From: Cucumis sativus
Taxonomy: Eukaryota; Streptophyta; Magnoliopsida; Cucurbitales; Cucurbitaceae
DNA: 64,000 nucleotides
Assembly (NCBI RefSeq): GCF_000004075.3
Contig: NC_026661.2
Coordinates: forward strand, 3,534,001 to 3,598,000
Direction: 5' to 3'
The notes under the pieces are model-generated. The model was not told the DNA's origin, made no database searches, and was given only the letters and a program-made list of their open reading frames with translations. Position 1 is the stretch's first letter; every line of letters begins with the position of its first letter. This document shows, one piece after another, positions 11,800 through 21,658 of the stretch. Both the position numbers and the translations under genes were made by a program.

Positions 11800-13005
11800 A
11801 TGGCTCCATTTTCATTCTCATTCTTGTTCTTATTACTCCTTCAGTCATCTTTTCTGTTCAAAAGTCTAACCGCCAAACACCACGACGACCACCACCACCA
11901 CCGTGTCCGGTCACCAAACTCGAACCCAAGACTTCATCAAGCATTCCTTGCTCTGCAAGCATGGAAAAGAGTCATTTACTCAGACCCAAAAAACCACACC
12001 ACCAATTGGGTGGGGCCATCAGTTTGCAATTACTTTGGAGTGTACTGTGCTCCATCACTTGATGACCCAAAAATCCAAGTCGTCGCCGGAATTGACTTAA
12101 ACCACGGCGACATCGCCGGATTCCTCCCCTACGAATTGGGCCTTTTAGCAGACCTTGCTCTGCTTCATCTCAATAGTAACAGATTCTGTGGCATTTTGCC
12201 ACAATCTTTAGCCAATTTATCTCTTCTCTTTGAATTGGATTTAAGCAACAACAGATTCGTTGGCCCTTTTCCTTCTGTTGTTCTTCACCTTCCAAAATTA
12301 AAATATCTTGATCTTCGATTCAACGAATTTGAAGGTTCAATTCCCTCTGAACTCTTCAACAAAACCCTTGACGCCATTTTTATAAACAGCAATCGTTTCA
12401 CCAACATTATCCCGCGAAACATCGGTGGAAAATCAGCTTCTGTAATTGTTTTTGCTAACAACAATTTAAAGGGTTGTCTTCCACCAACCATTGCAAGTTT
12501 TGCAAACAGTTTAGAAGAGCTTTTGTTGATCAACACTAGTTTATCAGGCTGTTTGCCACAAGAAATTGGGTTTTTGTATAAATTGAAGGTATTGGATGTG
12601 AGTTTCAACAAACTAATGGGTCCTTTACCCTACAGTTTAACTGGGTTAGCTCAATTAGAGCAATTGAATTTAGCCCATAATATGTTTAGTGGGAATTTAT
12701 ACGAAGGGATCTGTAGCCTTCCGAGTTTGGAGAATGTGACAGTTGCTTACAATTACTTCTGTGAAGAAGTAGGGATTTGCCGGAATTTGACGGCGAAAGG
12801 GATTGCTTTTGATGATCGGCGGAATTGTTTGCCGGAGAAGGCGTTTCAGAGGAGTAAAAAGGAATGTAGTGCGGTGGTTGAGCATCCTGTGGATTGTTTT
12901 GAGCATCCGTGCGGAGGGGGCGGAGGAGGTTATGGTTCTAGTATTGCGGCGGTTCCGGGGCCGGCTCCGACGCCTTATTCCGTTGTTGCCCCTTCGCAGT
13001 TGTGA
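11800..13005 (+). CDS. secreted leucine-rich-repeat protein, LRX-like without extensin tail
   Basis: A single exon of 401 aa. Residues 1-25 are a signal peptide with a hydrophobic core. A His/Asp-rich linker follows (26-35), then an LRR N-cap with the NW-GPSVCNYFGVYC cysteine pair (69-83). About ten plant-type LRRs run from roughly 95 to 320 (repeats such as LDLSNNRFVGPFP and LNLAHNMFSGNL). A Cys-rich C-cap spans about 321-371. The tail (372-401) is a short glycine run plus a Pro/Ala-rich stretch (PGPAPTPYS). Leucine-rich-repeat extensins (LRX/PEX) share this N-terminal half but continue into long Ser-Pro repeats anchoring them in the cell wall; that domain is missing here. The frame ends cleanly, so this looks like the extensin-less subgroup rather than a truncation. 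Likely location: apoplast or cell wall. The ligand is not predictable. Confidence 0.9.
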   Translation: MAPFSFSFLFLLLLQSSFLFKSLTAKHHDDHHHHRVRSPNSNPRLHQAFLALQAWKRVIYSDPKNHTTNWVGPSVCNYFGVYCAPSLDDPKIQVVAGIDLNHGDIAGFLPYELGLLADLALLHLNSNRFCGILPQSLANLSLLFELDLSNNRFVGPFPSVVLHLPKLKYLDLRFNEFEGSIPSELFNKTLDAIFINSNRFTNIIPRNIGGKSASVIVFANNNLKGCLPPTIASFANSLEELLLINTSLSGCLPQEIGFLYKLKVLDVSFNKLMGPLPYSLTGLAQLEQLNLAHNMFSGNLYEGICSLPSLENVTVAYNYFCEEVGICRNLTAKGIAFDDRRNCLPEKAFQRSKKECSAVVEHPVDCFEHPCGGGGGGYGSSIAAVPGPAPTPYSVVAPSQL

Positions 13006-13653
13006 TTTGGTGTTGTAAGAGATGGGTTTGAGAAGTTTGTGTTGAAAGGGGTAATAAAAAGTCCATTTGATTTGGTTTGTGAATAGTGGTTTGGTGTGAG
13101 AGTTTGTTCATTGTTGTGTGAGTTTTTGAATTGGTTAATCTTTTCATTTGTTTTATTTGTTTCAATGTATCCACTTGGGCCATTTATGAAACTATTAGAT
13201 TCATTCAAAGTCACACAATTTCTTTTGGTGAAATCTTTGGAGGATTACAAAATAATTAAAAGTTTTTGTTTTTGTCACAATATTATTATATTAGGATTAT
13301 ACGAGTATGTGTATTAGGAGATTCGATCAAATAACGGCCAAAAGGCTTTATATTTATAATTTTTTAAGATGTTGCTACATATACTAATAATTTGATTTTA
13401 ATTGCTACAATTTATAATAGTCTTGTTCTTAAAGAAAACATGGATTCATTCCTATCAAATTTGAATGTATTTCGATTAGTCATTTTTTTTAAAGACTATT
13501 TTTTTATTTAGAAATTACGAGTTTAAAAGTTTAGAGCTATTTTGGAGTGACTAAACTTGGAAAGACATGCGGTAGGATTTTGGAGGGTGATTTTAAAAAA
13601 AGAGTATTTAAAAAAAAATGATAAAAAAAGAGTATTTTCAAAAGTATTTGAAT
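13006..13653. other. intergenic, LRR-gene 3' flank
   Basis: T-rich 3' UTR-like sequence followed by A/T runs. Ends at the Mutator-like element's target-site duplication. No gene seen. Confidence 0.55.
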
Positions 13654-13662
13654 AAGAAAGTG

Positions 13663-13790
13663 GGGAAATTACAAAAAATAAGCCAAAAATGGAGGAATAA
13701 AAGATTAATGAGATTGATTTTTAAAAAGTTGATTTCTAGGACAAATTATGTATGAATTGTCTAAATTACCCTTAATTCATTTTACCTTCC
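13663..13790 (+). repeat. left terminal inverted repeat of the MULE
   Basis: Aligns by eye, with mismatches and small gaps, to the reverse complement of about 15280-15404. Preceded by the duplication AAGAAAGTG. Confidence 0.75.
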
Positions 13791-14504
13791 ATTCCTTCTC
13801 CTCAACGCAGAAACAAAACGCAAAAAAAAAAAAAAAAAAAAAAAAACACACACATTCGCTTTCTTCTCCTTCTACTTCGGTGCACATCATCGCTTCTCGG
13901 ATGTCGTTCGTCGCTCCTCCGGTGTGAACTAAAAGATCTGAACAAAGAGCCAAAGCTACACTTGTTACTTCTCTAAGGAAAAAACTAAACCCCCTAATCT
14001 TCTTCCTCCAAACTTTCCTTTGATTTTCGACTCAAATATTCAGCAATTTGGTGGGTAACTATTCTTTGTTTATTTCTGTTTTTCTTCCTTTATAATACGT
14101 GAATTAGGGTTGAATCAAAAGACCGCTTACTGAGTCGAATCTTTGTTGATGGCACACAGAGATCACGGTGAATTAGTACATGATAGAAAAACATGTTTAA
14201 GATTTTGCCGAAATTTTAAATAGAGACCTAGGTAAGGATGGATTAGCTTAGGTGAAATTTTGTGATCATTTTATGATCGGTACAATGGTTACAATTTTAC
14301 TTGTTTCCAATTCAGTCTCCTATTTTTTGAACTGAGTAAGAGGGAGTGGATGAATATTCAACGGTAGCATTAGAAATGTATTTGTTTCCAAAGCCCATAT
14401 ACTTATTCCCATAGAAGAATAAGTATATGACTAATTTAGTCTTCGACATTTAAAGTTTGACAGCTACAAAATGTTTATGATATTGCGATATACAAAAAAC
14501 AATA

Positions 14505-15189
14505 GTTAAAAGTCACCCTAAATCAATTCATTTCAGATTAAACATTTGAATTTAAGAATATGCGAGATTTTTGCGAGATGTGTGCGAGATAAAATAATAA
14601 TAATAATAACTTGCTAACATCCTTTGAAACATCTCTAAATCAACTTGAAACAATTAAAAATTATATTTGATTTATACATTTAAGATGCAAATATATATAC
14701 ATATAACACAACACGATTCAGATTAAAAATAAAAATAAAACAAACCACAGTGCGTGAAATGTTCGCCGGAGTAGAGGATGAACGACACCGAAGTAAAGCG
14801 GAAAGTTGACAAACTTTGGAGAGAGGAGAACTCAAATATCTGTTCGCTAACCCGACGAATATTCTTCTCCTCTCTCAAAAGTTTGTCAACTTTCCGCTTT
14901 AATTCGTTGTCGTTCATCATCTACTCCGACGAATATCTCACGCACCGTGGTTTGTTTTAATCTGAATCGTATCGTGTTATATGTATATATATTTGCATCT
15001 TAAATGTATAAATCAAATATAATTTTTAATTGTTTCAAGTTGATTTAGGGTTGTCTTAGAGATGTTTCAAAAGATGTTAGCAAGTTATTGTTATTATTAT
15101 TTTATATCGCAAACATCTGGCAGACATCTCGCATGTTCTTAAATTCAAATATTTAATCTGAAATGAATTGATTTAGGGTGACTTTTAAC
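14505..15189. repeat. 685-bp near-perfect inverted repeat (hairpin) inside the MULE
   Basis: The left arm 14505-14830 (starting GTTAAAAGTCACC) is the inverted copy of the right arm 14865-15189 (ending GGTGACTTTTAAC). The spacer is about 34 bp (14831-14864). Matching landmarks include the 'gcgagat' words, the ATATATATACATATAAC block, AATCTGAATCGT, the ACTCCGxCGAA block and the GAGAGAGGAGAA stem tip. Similarity is high, with scattered mismatches and an indel or two. Open frames across it are mirror-image shadows, not genes. Confidence 0.92.
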
Positions 15190-15204
15190 GTTTGGATTTC
15201 ATTT

Positions 15205-15292
15205 CATTTCAGTTTAAACATTTGAATTTAAGAACTTGCGAGATGTCTGCAAGATGTTTGCGAGATAAACGACATCAGAGTAAAACTGTGAA
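15205..15292 (+). repeat. third, internally deleted copy of the hairpin left arm
   Basis: 15205-15269 repeats 14529-14593 in direct orientation (CATTTCAG...GCGAGATAAA). It then jumps to a match with 14781-14803 (ACGACAxCxxAGTAAA), lacking about 190 bp between. It lies just outside the hairpin and next to the right terminal repeat. Confidence 0.7.
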
Positions 15293-15404
15293 GTAAAATT
15301 AAATAAGAGTATTTTTGTCATTTCACCCCAAATTTGTCATAAATCTCAACTTTTTTACAATCAATCCTAAAACTCTTTTTCTACCCAATTTTTGGCAATT
15401 CCCC
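15280..15404 (-). repeat. right terminal inverted repeat of the MULE
   Basis: Inverted partner of 13663-13790. It ends AATTCCCC and is followed directly by AAGAAAGTG at 15405-15413. Confidence 0.75.
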
Positions 15405-15413
15405 AAGAAAGTG

Positions 15414-16833
15414 GTGGATTTTTTTGTTTTATAAGAATGGGTCTCTCAATCGACAAATTTTACATTATTTCTACTCTTTTTAATTTTTGTAAAAGAAGGA
15501 AAAGAAATGGTGAGTGGCCCATCACATTTAATTTATTGTTTTCAAAAATAATAATAATAATTATTATTATCATTAATAGTAATAGCAATAGTAATAGTAA
15601 GTAGCAACAATAATAATTAAGATGAATAATTTATAGAAATTGAGCCACCACACAAAATGACGGAAAATTTACCTCTTTTACCTAAATAGTTTTGAAAACA
15701 CTTTTTTTTTTCTTCCAAATAACCTGATGTTCGAGTAGCAAATTAAATCTTTTTTCAATTATATAGCTTTAAACATTCGAGCTTTTGTTTAATTTCTTGA
15801 ATCGTTTTAGATTTATCTCTTAGCCTGTTTTACTTATTCCTTGTTGTTTCTTGATTATTATTGAAGCCAAAGTGGTGAAAGTGCTAAGAAGATGTCTACC
15901 TAATGAAGATGTTCACCTAATGGAGATGTCTGGATGCGTCTGCGGATCCAAAGTATCTTATTAAAAAAGCATATTTTTTCTTTTATTATACCATTGTTAT
16001 TACTTTTATGTCTATATAGGGCAGTTTGCTATATATATATATATATTTATATTTGTTGAACTTGAAAACAACCCTAATTAATTTTAAGTGCACTATTTTC
16101 AAATCTAAAATAATTGAAAGATGCCTTTTTTAAAAACAAACCTTTAGAATATGATGCATAAACAAACCTTTAGAATATGATGCATGTGATTTTAGGTTGA
16201 GTTCTTTGCTATAAATTTTGGTAGGAGGAAATTAATGTATTTCACTCTTTCTGATACAGGTAGCTCATGACATTAGGTGCACTATTTATTAATATATCTA
16301 TGAATTGCAAACTTAAAAGAGAAGAGAAAAGAGTGTATGTAACGGCAGATTTGGTGTTTTTGTTTGGGAATATAGTTTCAAACTTCGCAAGAATTTTAAA
16401 ATGAGTTCAAAAAATTGAAATAATTACAAAGTTCTGTATCTTTAATATAATTATTCAACTTTAAAAATACTTAGGAAGTCTCTAAATTTTTAAAGATAGT
16501 GCTCTCTCCTAATTCCTAAGTGAGTGTCTCTTTCTTTTGTGTCAAATTTCTTCAACAGAAAACAAAAGATCCAAGAAAAATCGACTCATTTGATAATAAC
16601 TGCGATGGTTGCACTGTGGTAACAAGAGAAGGGGTAAGAATTGAATATTGAGCCAACTAACCCTGTGTTAAAATTTATCGTAGTCATAAATAATAAGAGC
16701 TAGCTAGGTAGAGGTAGTACCGCTAGAACATATATGATCTGACACACACACACATATACATTACCTTATTTATATTATTGAAAGTTATGTGGTTGGCTTA
16801 AGGGTTGATAATCGAAGAAGGGGGATTTGGCAA
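15414..16833. other. intergenic, with small repeats
   Basis: Contains (ATA)n/(AATAGT)n microsatellite sequence near 15548-15600, a TA run near 16030-16046, and a perfect 26-bp tandem duplication at 16134-16159 / 16160-16185 (AAACAAACC...GATGCAT). The last 200 bp is upstream of acyltransferase copy 1. No gene was seen. Confidence 0.6.
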
Positions 16834-19800
16834 ATGGAAGAAGAGGATGAGTTTCTAGAGCCGATGAGCCCTACTGCTCAATGCTTGAATACATCTTCAT
16901 TGTCTATTTCTGTTATTGCTGTTTTGGAATTTGAAATTCCCATTGATGAAGCCAAAATTATATGTTATGCTAAGGATTTTATTCCTCTTAACTCCTTGTT
17001 TAGTTCTATTACGGTACTCTCTCAAACACCACTATTTACTTTTCTTTTATGGTAAATACACGAAGTTTGGTTTCAATTATACGCTCCTACATTGACCCTT
17101 TTTTCCCGTTCAAAACGTTGCTGGAACGTTTTTGCTGTTAAATTTATGCAAACTTTGTATATGCTTATGTGTTGGTTATGTGAAAAAATCTAAACACATA
17201 AATGTAGTAAATTTAGGAGGTAGACTTAACGAAAAAAATCATAAGCAAAACAAGAGAGAAAATTGGATGGAGTGAGATGAAAGAAAGAAGACGATCGACA
17301 ACAAATATATGGTTTATAGATACACCCTGTGTCTTTTTCTTCTTTTAAATTTATGAGTACTTTAGATAATTTGTTTACACAAGTAGCTACTAACTTTTAA
17401 CGTTGTTTTTTTAACACAACTCCATTTTTGTAAGGGCTAAAAGTAAAACTTTTAAAGCTCAAGTTAATAATTGAAACCAACCCATAATGTTCATAGGGAT
17501 TTATTTCTTTTATTTTATAATAATTTGAACCTTTTTATAATCATATGTGTGTCACAAGAATCCAAAATAAAAAAGATTTCTCACCAATTACTTAGAGGTG
17601 TTTCTCAAGTAACCCTTGGTATATAGTTGTTATTAAAATAAAGATTGTTTCAAATTTAAAACATCTTCTCATACGTTCATTTGCTCTTATGTGTCCTGAT
17701 CAGAAAAGTCAGTTTCTGTTCAAACTTTTTTGTCTTTTTATAAGTTTTTTTTGATACACAGGTAAATGATATAAATGGAGAGAGGAAATGGAAGAAAGTT
17801 GAAGTGAAAGTTGAAGAGCAAATTGTTGTAGCTACTCCACCTTCAGATTTGTCAATTGAGCTCAACGATGCATTTTTCAATGAATATATAACCAAATTGA
17901 GTGTACAAGAGTTGGACCAAAACAAACCATTGTGGGAAATTCATATACTAAATTGTCCAACAAGTACTGCAGCTGCTAATTTAATTCTCAAGTTTCATCA
18001 TTCACTTGGAGATGGGTATTCTGTGATGGGTCTTCTTCTTTCCACCATGAAAAGAGCAGATAATCCTTCTCTTCCTTTAACTTTTCCTTTTAATGGGAAA
18101 ATGATTAATTCAAAGAAATTAGGTCAAATTTCAAGTGGCGTTTCTCATTTTTTGTTGTCATCTATAAATAGTGTGTTGGATTTTGGATTGAGCTTAATTA
18201 AAAGCAGTGTTCTTGAAGATGAGTTGACACCTATAAGATCAGGTGGTGATGGCGTGGAGTTTAAGCCAACTGAAATATGGACAATCACTTTCTCTCTTCA
18301 TCAGATCAAACAAATCAAGTCCAAACTTAGAGTGGTATGATTTCTTTCATTTAATTCTTTACATCTTCTTTACTATTATTTACAGATGACATTATTCTCT
18401 TTTTCATTCGATATAAATTGACCTGATGTGACAGTTAGACTTATTATGTTTACTAGATTGAAACTTTAATGTGTTGATGTGTATTTTTAGACCAATTAGA
18501 AACTAACTTTTATATTTTGCTGTTTTCTTTTAAGTTCTCTATCATTTTTTTTAGAACACATTGAATTTGTTATCTAATAACTTTTGTAGTCTACATATTA
18601 AACTCCCTTAACTCTATTGGGGCATCTTCAATTCTATGATATTTCTGTATAATATATAATAAATTGAATCTCTCGCTCTCTAGCTATAGATGTAGCTAAT
18701 ACAACGGTTAATGAATCGCCTAAATTTCTGTGATGATCTTTATATTCTACGCTTTCTTTACTTTCATCATCATTATTATTATAGTAGCATAAGTGAGAAG
18801 CTTTTCCCCATACATGACGACTGATAAGTTTTAGTTCATGTTTTTGCAGACAGTCAACGATGTGGTTGCAGGAATGTTATTTTTAGGAATTCGATTATAC
18901 ATGGAAGAGACTCATCCTGACTCGACCAAATCCAACTCAACAGCATTGGTTTTACTCAACACGAGGATGTTTGGAACTTACAAGTGCATGGAAGATATGT
19001 TGAATCCCAATTCAAATACCCCATGGGGGAATCGGTTTGGGTTCTTGCATATTGACATTCCCAAACTCACTGATTTTAATCTTTCAAATCCACTCCAATT
19101 CGTCCAAGCCGCACAAAAATTGATCAAGAGGAAGAGAGATTCTTCTGCTGTTTTCCTCGTCGACAAGCTAATGGAGATTATACACAAATTCAGGGGCTCA
19201 GAGGTATATGCATACATTATATACATATAGTTTTAGTCCTAAAAATTAAAACTTCTTAAAAAAATATAATTGTTTTTACATATGGATCTAATTGAATACA
19301 TGTGTTTGAGGTCACTAGGTGGACTATTGGGACATTCCAACTATATTGGACACCTCTATATTCAAGCTTTAAGAGAAACCGGTCTAAATATATATAAAAA
19401 TAGAAATCACATCTAACAACCATGAACCAAAAGAGATACTATTGAGGAAGTATGTTAAAAAAATCAAGAGAATTCATAATGTTTATAAATTACATGTGGG
19501 GGTACTCCCTCATTGTCTATTGGTCTTAAAATAGATTTACGTTGTCTCTGATACCAAAAATAATTGAAACAAAACTCCAAATTTGAAGGGACCATTGATT
19601 GAATTCCATTAGTGCAAAAAACACAAGACCTTCGTACCATTTTGACTAGCTTTCTCCACTCTCATCACAGAAAGAAAGAAAAACAAATAAATAGACATGA
19701 TGAAACCTATTACATTTATATCTAAACCACCAGAAATACACTATCATTAACTAGCTTAAGATATTTTAGGTTCGACTGTAGTTTAAAACAGTATCAAAAG

Positions 19801-20400
19801 TAATATATATATATATATATATAGGTTTAAACTCTTGTAAGGTTATTTTCTCTTTGATCAACATCAAGAACCAATTTCTAATAAATTAGCTCGTACAGAA
19901 TATTAAACTTATGATAACCTTTCAACTAATTACAATCTTTTTACCATGCACACGTATGAAATTTTTTGATAGGTAGCTTCCAAATATGTGTACAAGACGA
20001 TAAAAAACTCAAGCTTAAGCATAACAAATTTGATCGGACCAAAGGAGAAAATGACTTTGACTGGTCACCCGGTAAAAGGAATGTACTTTACCGTCGTGGG
20101 TATACCTCAGGTACCTATGCACATTACTACTACAGTACTGCTACTACTAATAATAATCTATATCTATATATATAGAAACAAGAATTGTTATTAATTGTTT
20201 AATTTAGAGAAAAAAACCAGAGGTAAAAGTAATCATATTTTGATTTGCAGAGTTTGAAGATATCGGTTATAAGCTACATGGAAAATTTGAGGATTGCTTT
20301 TGGTGGTGAGAAAGAATTTATAGATCAAGAGAAGCTCACATCTTGTATGAAAAAGGCTTTTGACCATATACATAAGGCTTCCATAGATGTTTCCATTTAG
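16834..20400 (+). CDS. WSD: WS/DGAT-like O-acyltransferase, cluster copy 1 (intact)
   Basis: Five exons, 16834-17013, 17762-18334, 18850-19203, 19973-20110 and 20251-20400, all phase 0, give 464 aa. The family (wax ester synthase / diacylglycerol acyltransferase, WSD1-like) esterifies fatty alcohols or diacylglycerol with acyl-CoA, usually at the ER, for cuticular wax or storage lipid. The N-terminal acyltransferase domain has PMSPTAQ near the start, PLWEIH (116-121) and the catalytic HHxxxDG as HHSLGDG (139-145). Exons 3-5 form the C-terminal DUF1298-like domain (NTRMFGTY, NPxxNTPWGNRFG, SLSITNLIGP, SYMENLRIAFGGEKEFID). The ATG at 16834 was chosen over an in-frame upstream one at 16786 because the MEEEDEFLEPMSP start matches copy 2. 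Nothing is missing. Substrate cannot be read from sequence. Closest relative in the window is copy 2, at nearly 90% in exons by eye, while introns are largely unalignable. Confidence 0.92.
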
Positions 20401-21658
20401 ACATTATTATTTCTTATTTTGATTATGATTTTAAATAATACAATTACTGTTTACATTGATCGCTAAAGTTTCTATAAAAACTTAAGTGAATATAGTTTAG
20501 CTAACATACACATTATATACATTATATAATATAAGTTAATAGAAAGTTATATAATTCAAATAATACTAAATTAAAAAGGTTTTGATCAAATTTAGGGGAA
20601 AAAAAAAATTCAATTTTCACTAACTTACTAGAATGTTCTTGAATATTAAATATTATTATACACTGACTAGAATGTTCTTGAAATATTAAATGTATAGATT
20701 AAATTTCTAGAATGATGTAAACTAATATCATAACAATGATGTATACATTGATATACCGTGATAGAAGTCTATCAATGACTATTATTGATAGAATCCAAAA
20801 TTTTGCTACAGCTTGTAAATATTTTAATTTATTTTGTTATTTTTAAAAATGTCCCTAGATATAAATTATTACATGATTTTTAAAAATTTTCAAATAAATA
20901 CATGATGTCTATTATTTATATTATTGACAAGTTATTCTTTTTGTTTTTCGTGGATTTTTCTACGATGTACTAAAAATATCGATTTGATTCACCTCGTTTT
21001 TGATATCTAATCCATGGAAAAGTGGAATTATCGATGGAAATATCGACACATGATTGAAATTTAATACTATGTTTTGGTAACAATTTTTTTTGTTCTTTAA
21101 AGATAAAATGTATGTATTTGAAAGTTTGGTTTTTTCATTTTCAAATTTTCTTCATAATTTTAAAAACAATTTTCTTATTTAAAAACAAAAAAGTAAATTA
21201 CTCGCTAAACTCATTTGTTATTTAAAAGAATTTTAAAAAACAAAATACGTAAAACAAATGTATTACCAAACATGCCATTAAGAATTCAATTACTTAAAAG
21301 ATGTAATAGAATATTTCGATGCCTCTTACGAACAATTCTTTTGTCAAATATGTATAATTTCGAGGCGGCCCACACTCATTATCGATAGGTTGAGCACTTT
21401 AAGGTGAATATGATGAACGCGTCGCATGTCGAGATAGGAGTGGTTCGTAATTTAGTCAAACTAACAGTTCAAGGAAGTTAATTGGTGGTGGTTGAACGTA
21501 CTCTTGATCTCCCAACAACCCTAATTATGTTGTCAAATTATTGTTGTAGTGCTATAAATATAGATGACACAGGTGTATTTGTGTTGGAGTTACAAAATTA
21601 GGTCAAATCAGGATTTGAGTTAATTTGTAAGAGATCTCTTCTGTCCTTTTGGCATAAT
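20401..21658. other. spacer between acyltransferase copies 1 and 2
   Basis: AT-rich. Contains a 39-bp-period direct duplication (ACTAGAATGTTCTTGA at 20627 and 20666) and one member of the dispersed 'gatag...ctatcaat' repeat at about 20735-20870. A TATA-like CTATAAATA at about 21551 lies 100 bp before the copy 2 start codon and is a plausible core promoter. Confidence 0.55.
20735..20870. repeat. dispersed 'gatag/ctatcaat' repeat, copy between WSD1 and WSD2
   Basis: Contains GATAGAAGTCTATCAATGAC and ATTGATAGAATCC followed by TTTTGCTACAGCTTGTAAATATTT. Same family as at 7318-7412. Confidence 0.5.

Larger units (their letters stand above)
13663..15404. mobile_element. non-autonomous Mutator-like element (MULE), 1742 bp
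   Basis: The nine bases AAGAAAGTG occur directly on both sides (13654-13662 and 15405-15413), the size expected for Mutator target-site duplications. The ends are imperfect inverted repeats of about 120 bp. The left end begins GGGAAATTAC and the right end, reverse-complemented, begins GGGGAATTGCC. Both continue through matching segments around GATTGATT, AAAAGTTGA and GACAAATT, the usual style of plant MULE termini. There is no transposase frame. Inside are a UTR-like segment with an A-run (about 13800-14060) and a large hairpin (14505-15189). Confidence 0.83.

Noticed and set aside
12285-13214. Several minus-strand frames across the LRR gene
   Set aside because: Shadows of the LRR coding sequence and its 3' UTR.
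14723-14960. Two similar short proteins on opposite strands (MNDxELKRKVDKL...)
   Set aside because: They are mirror readings of the inverted repeat in the MULE. No independent evidence of coding.
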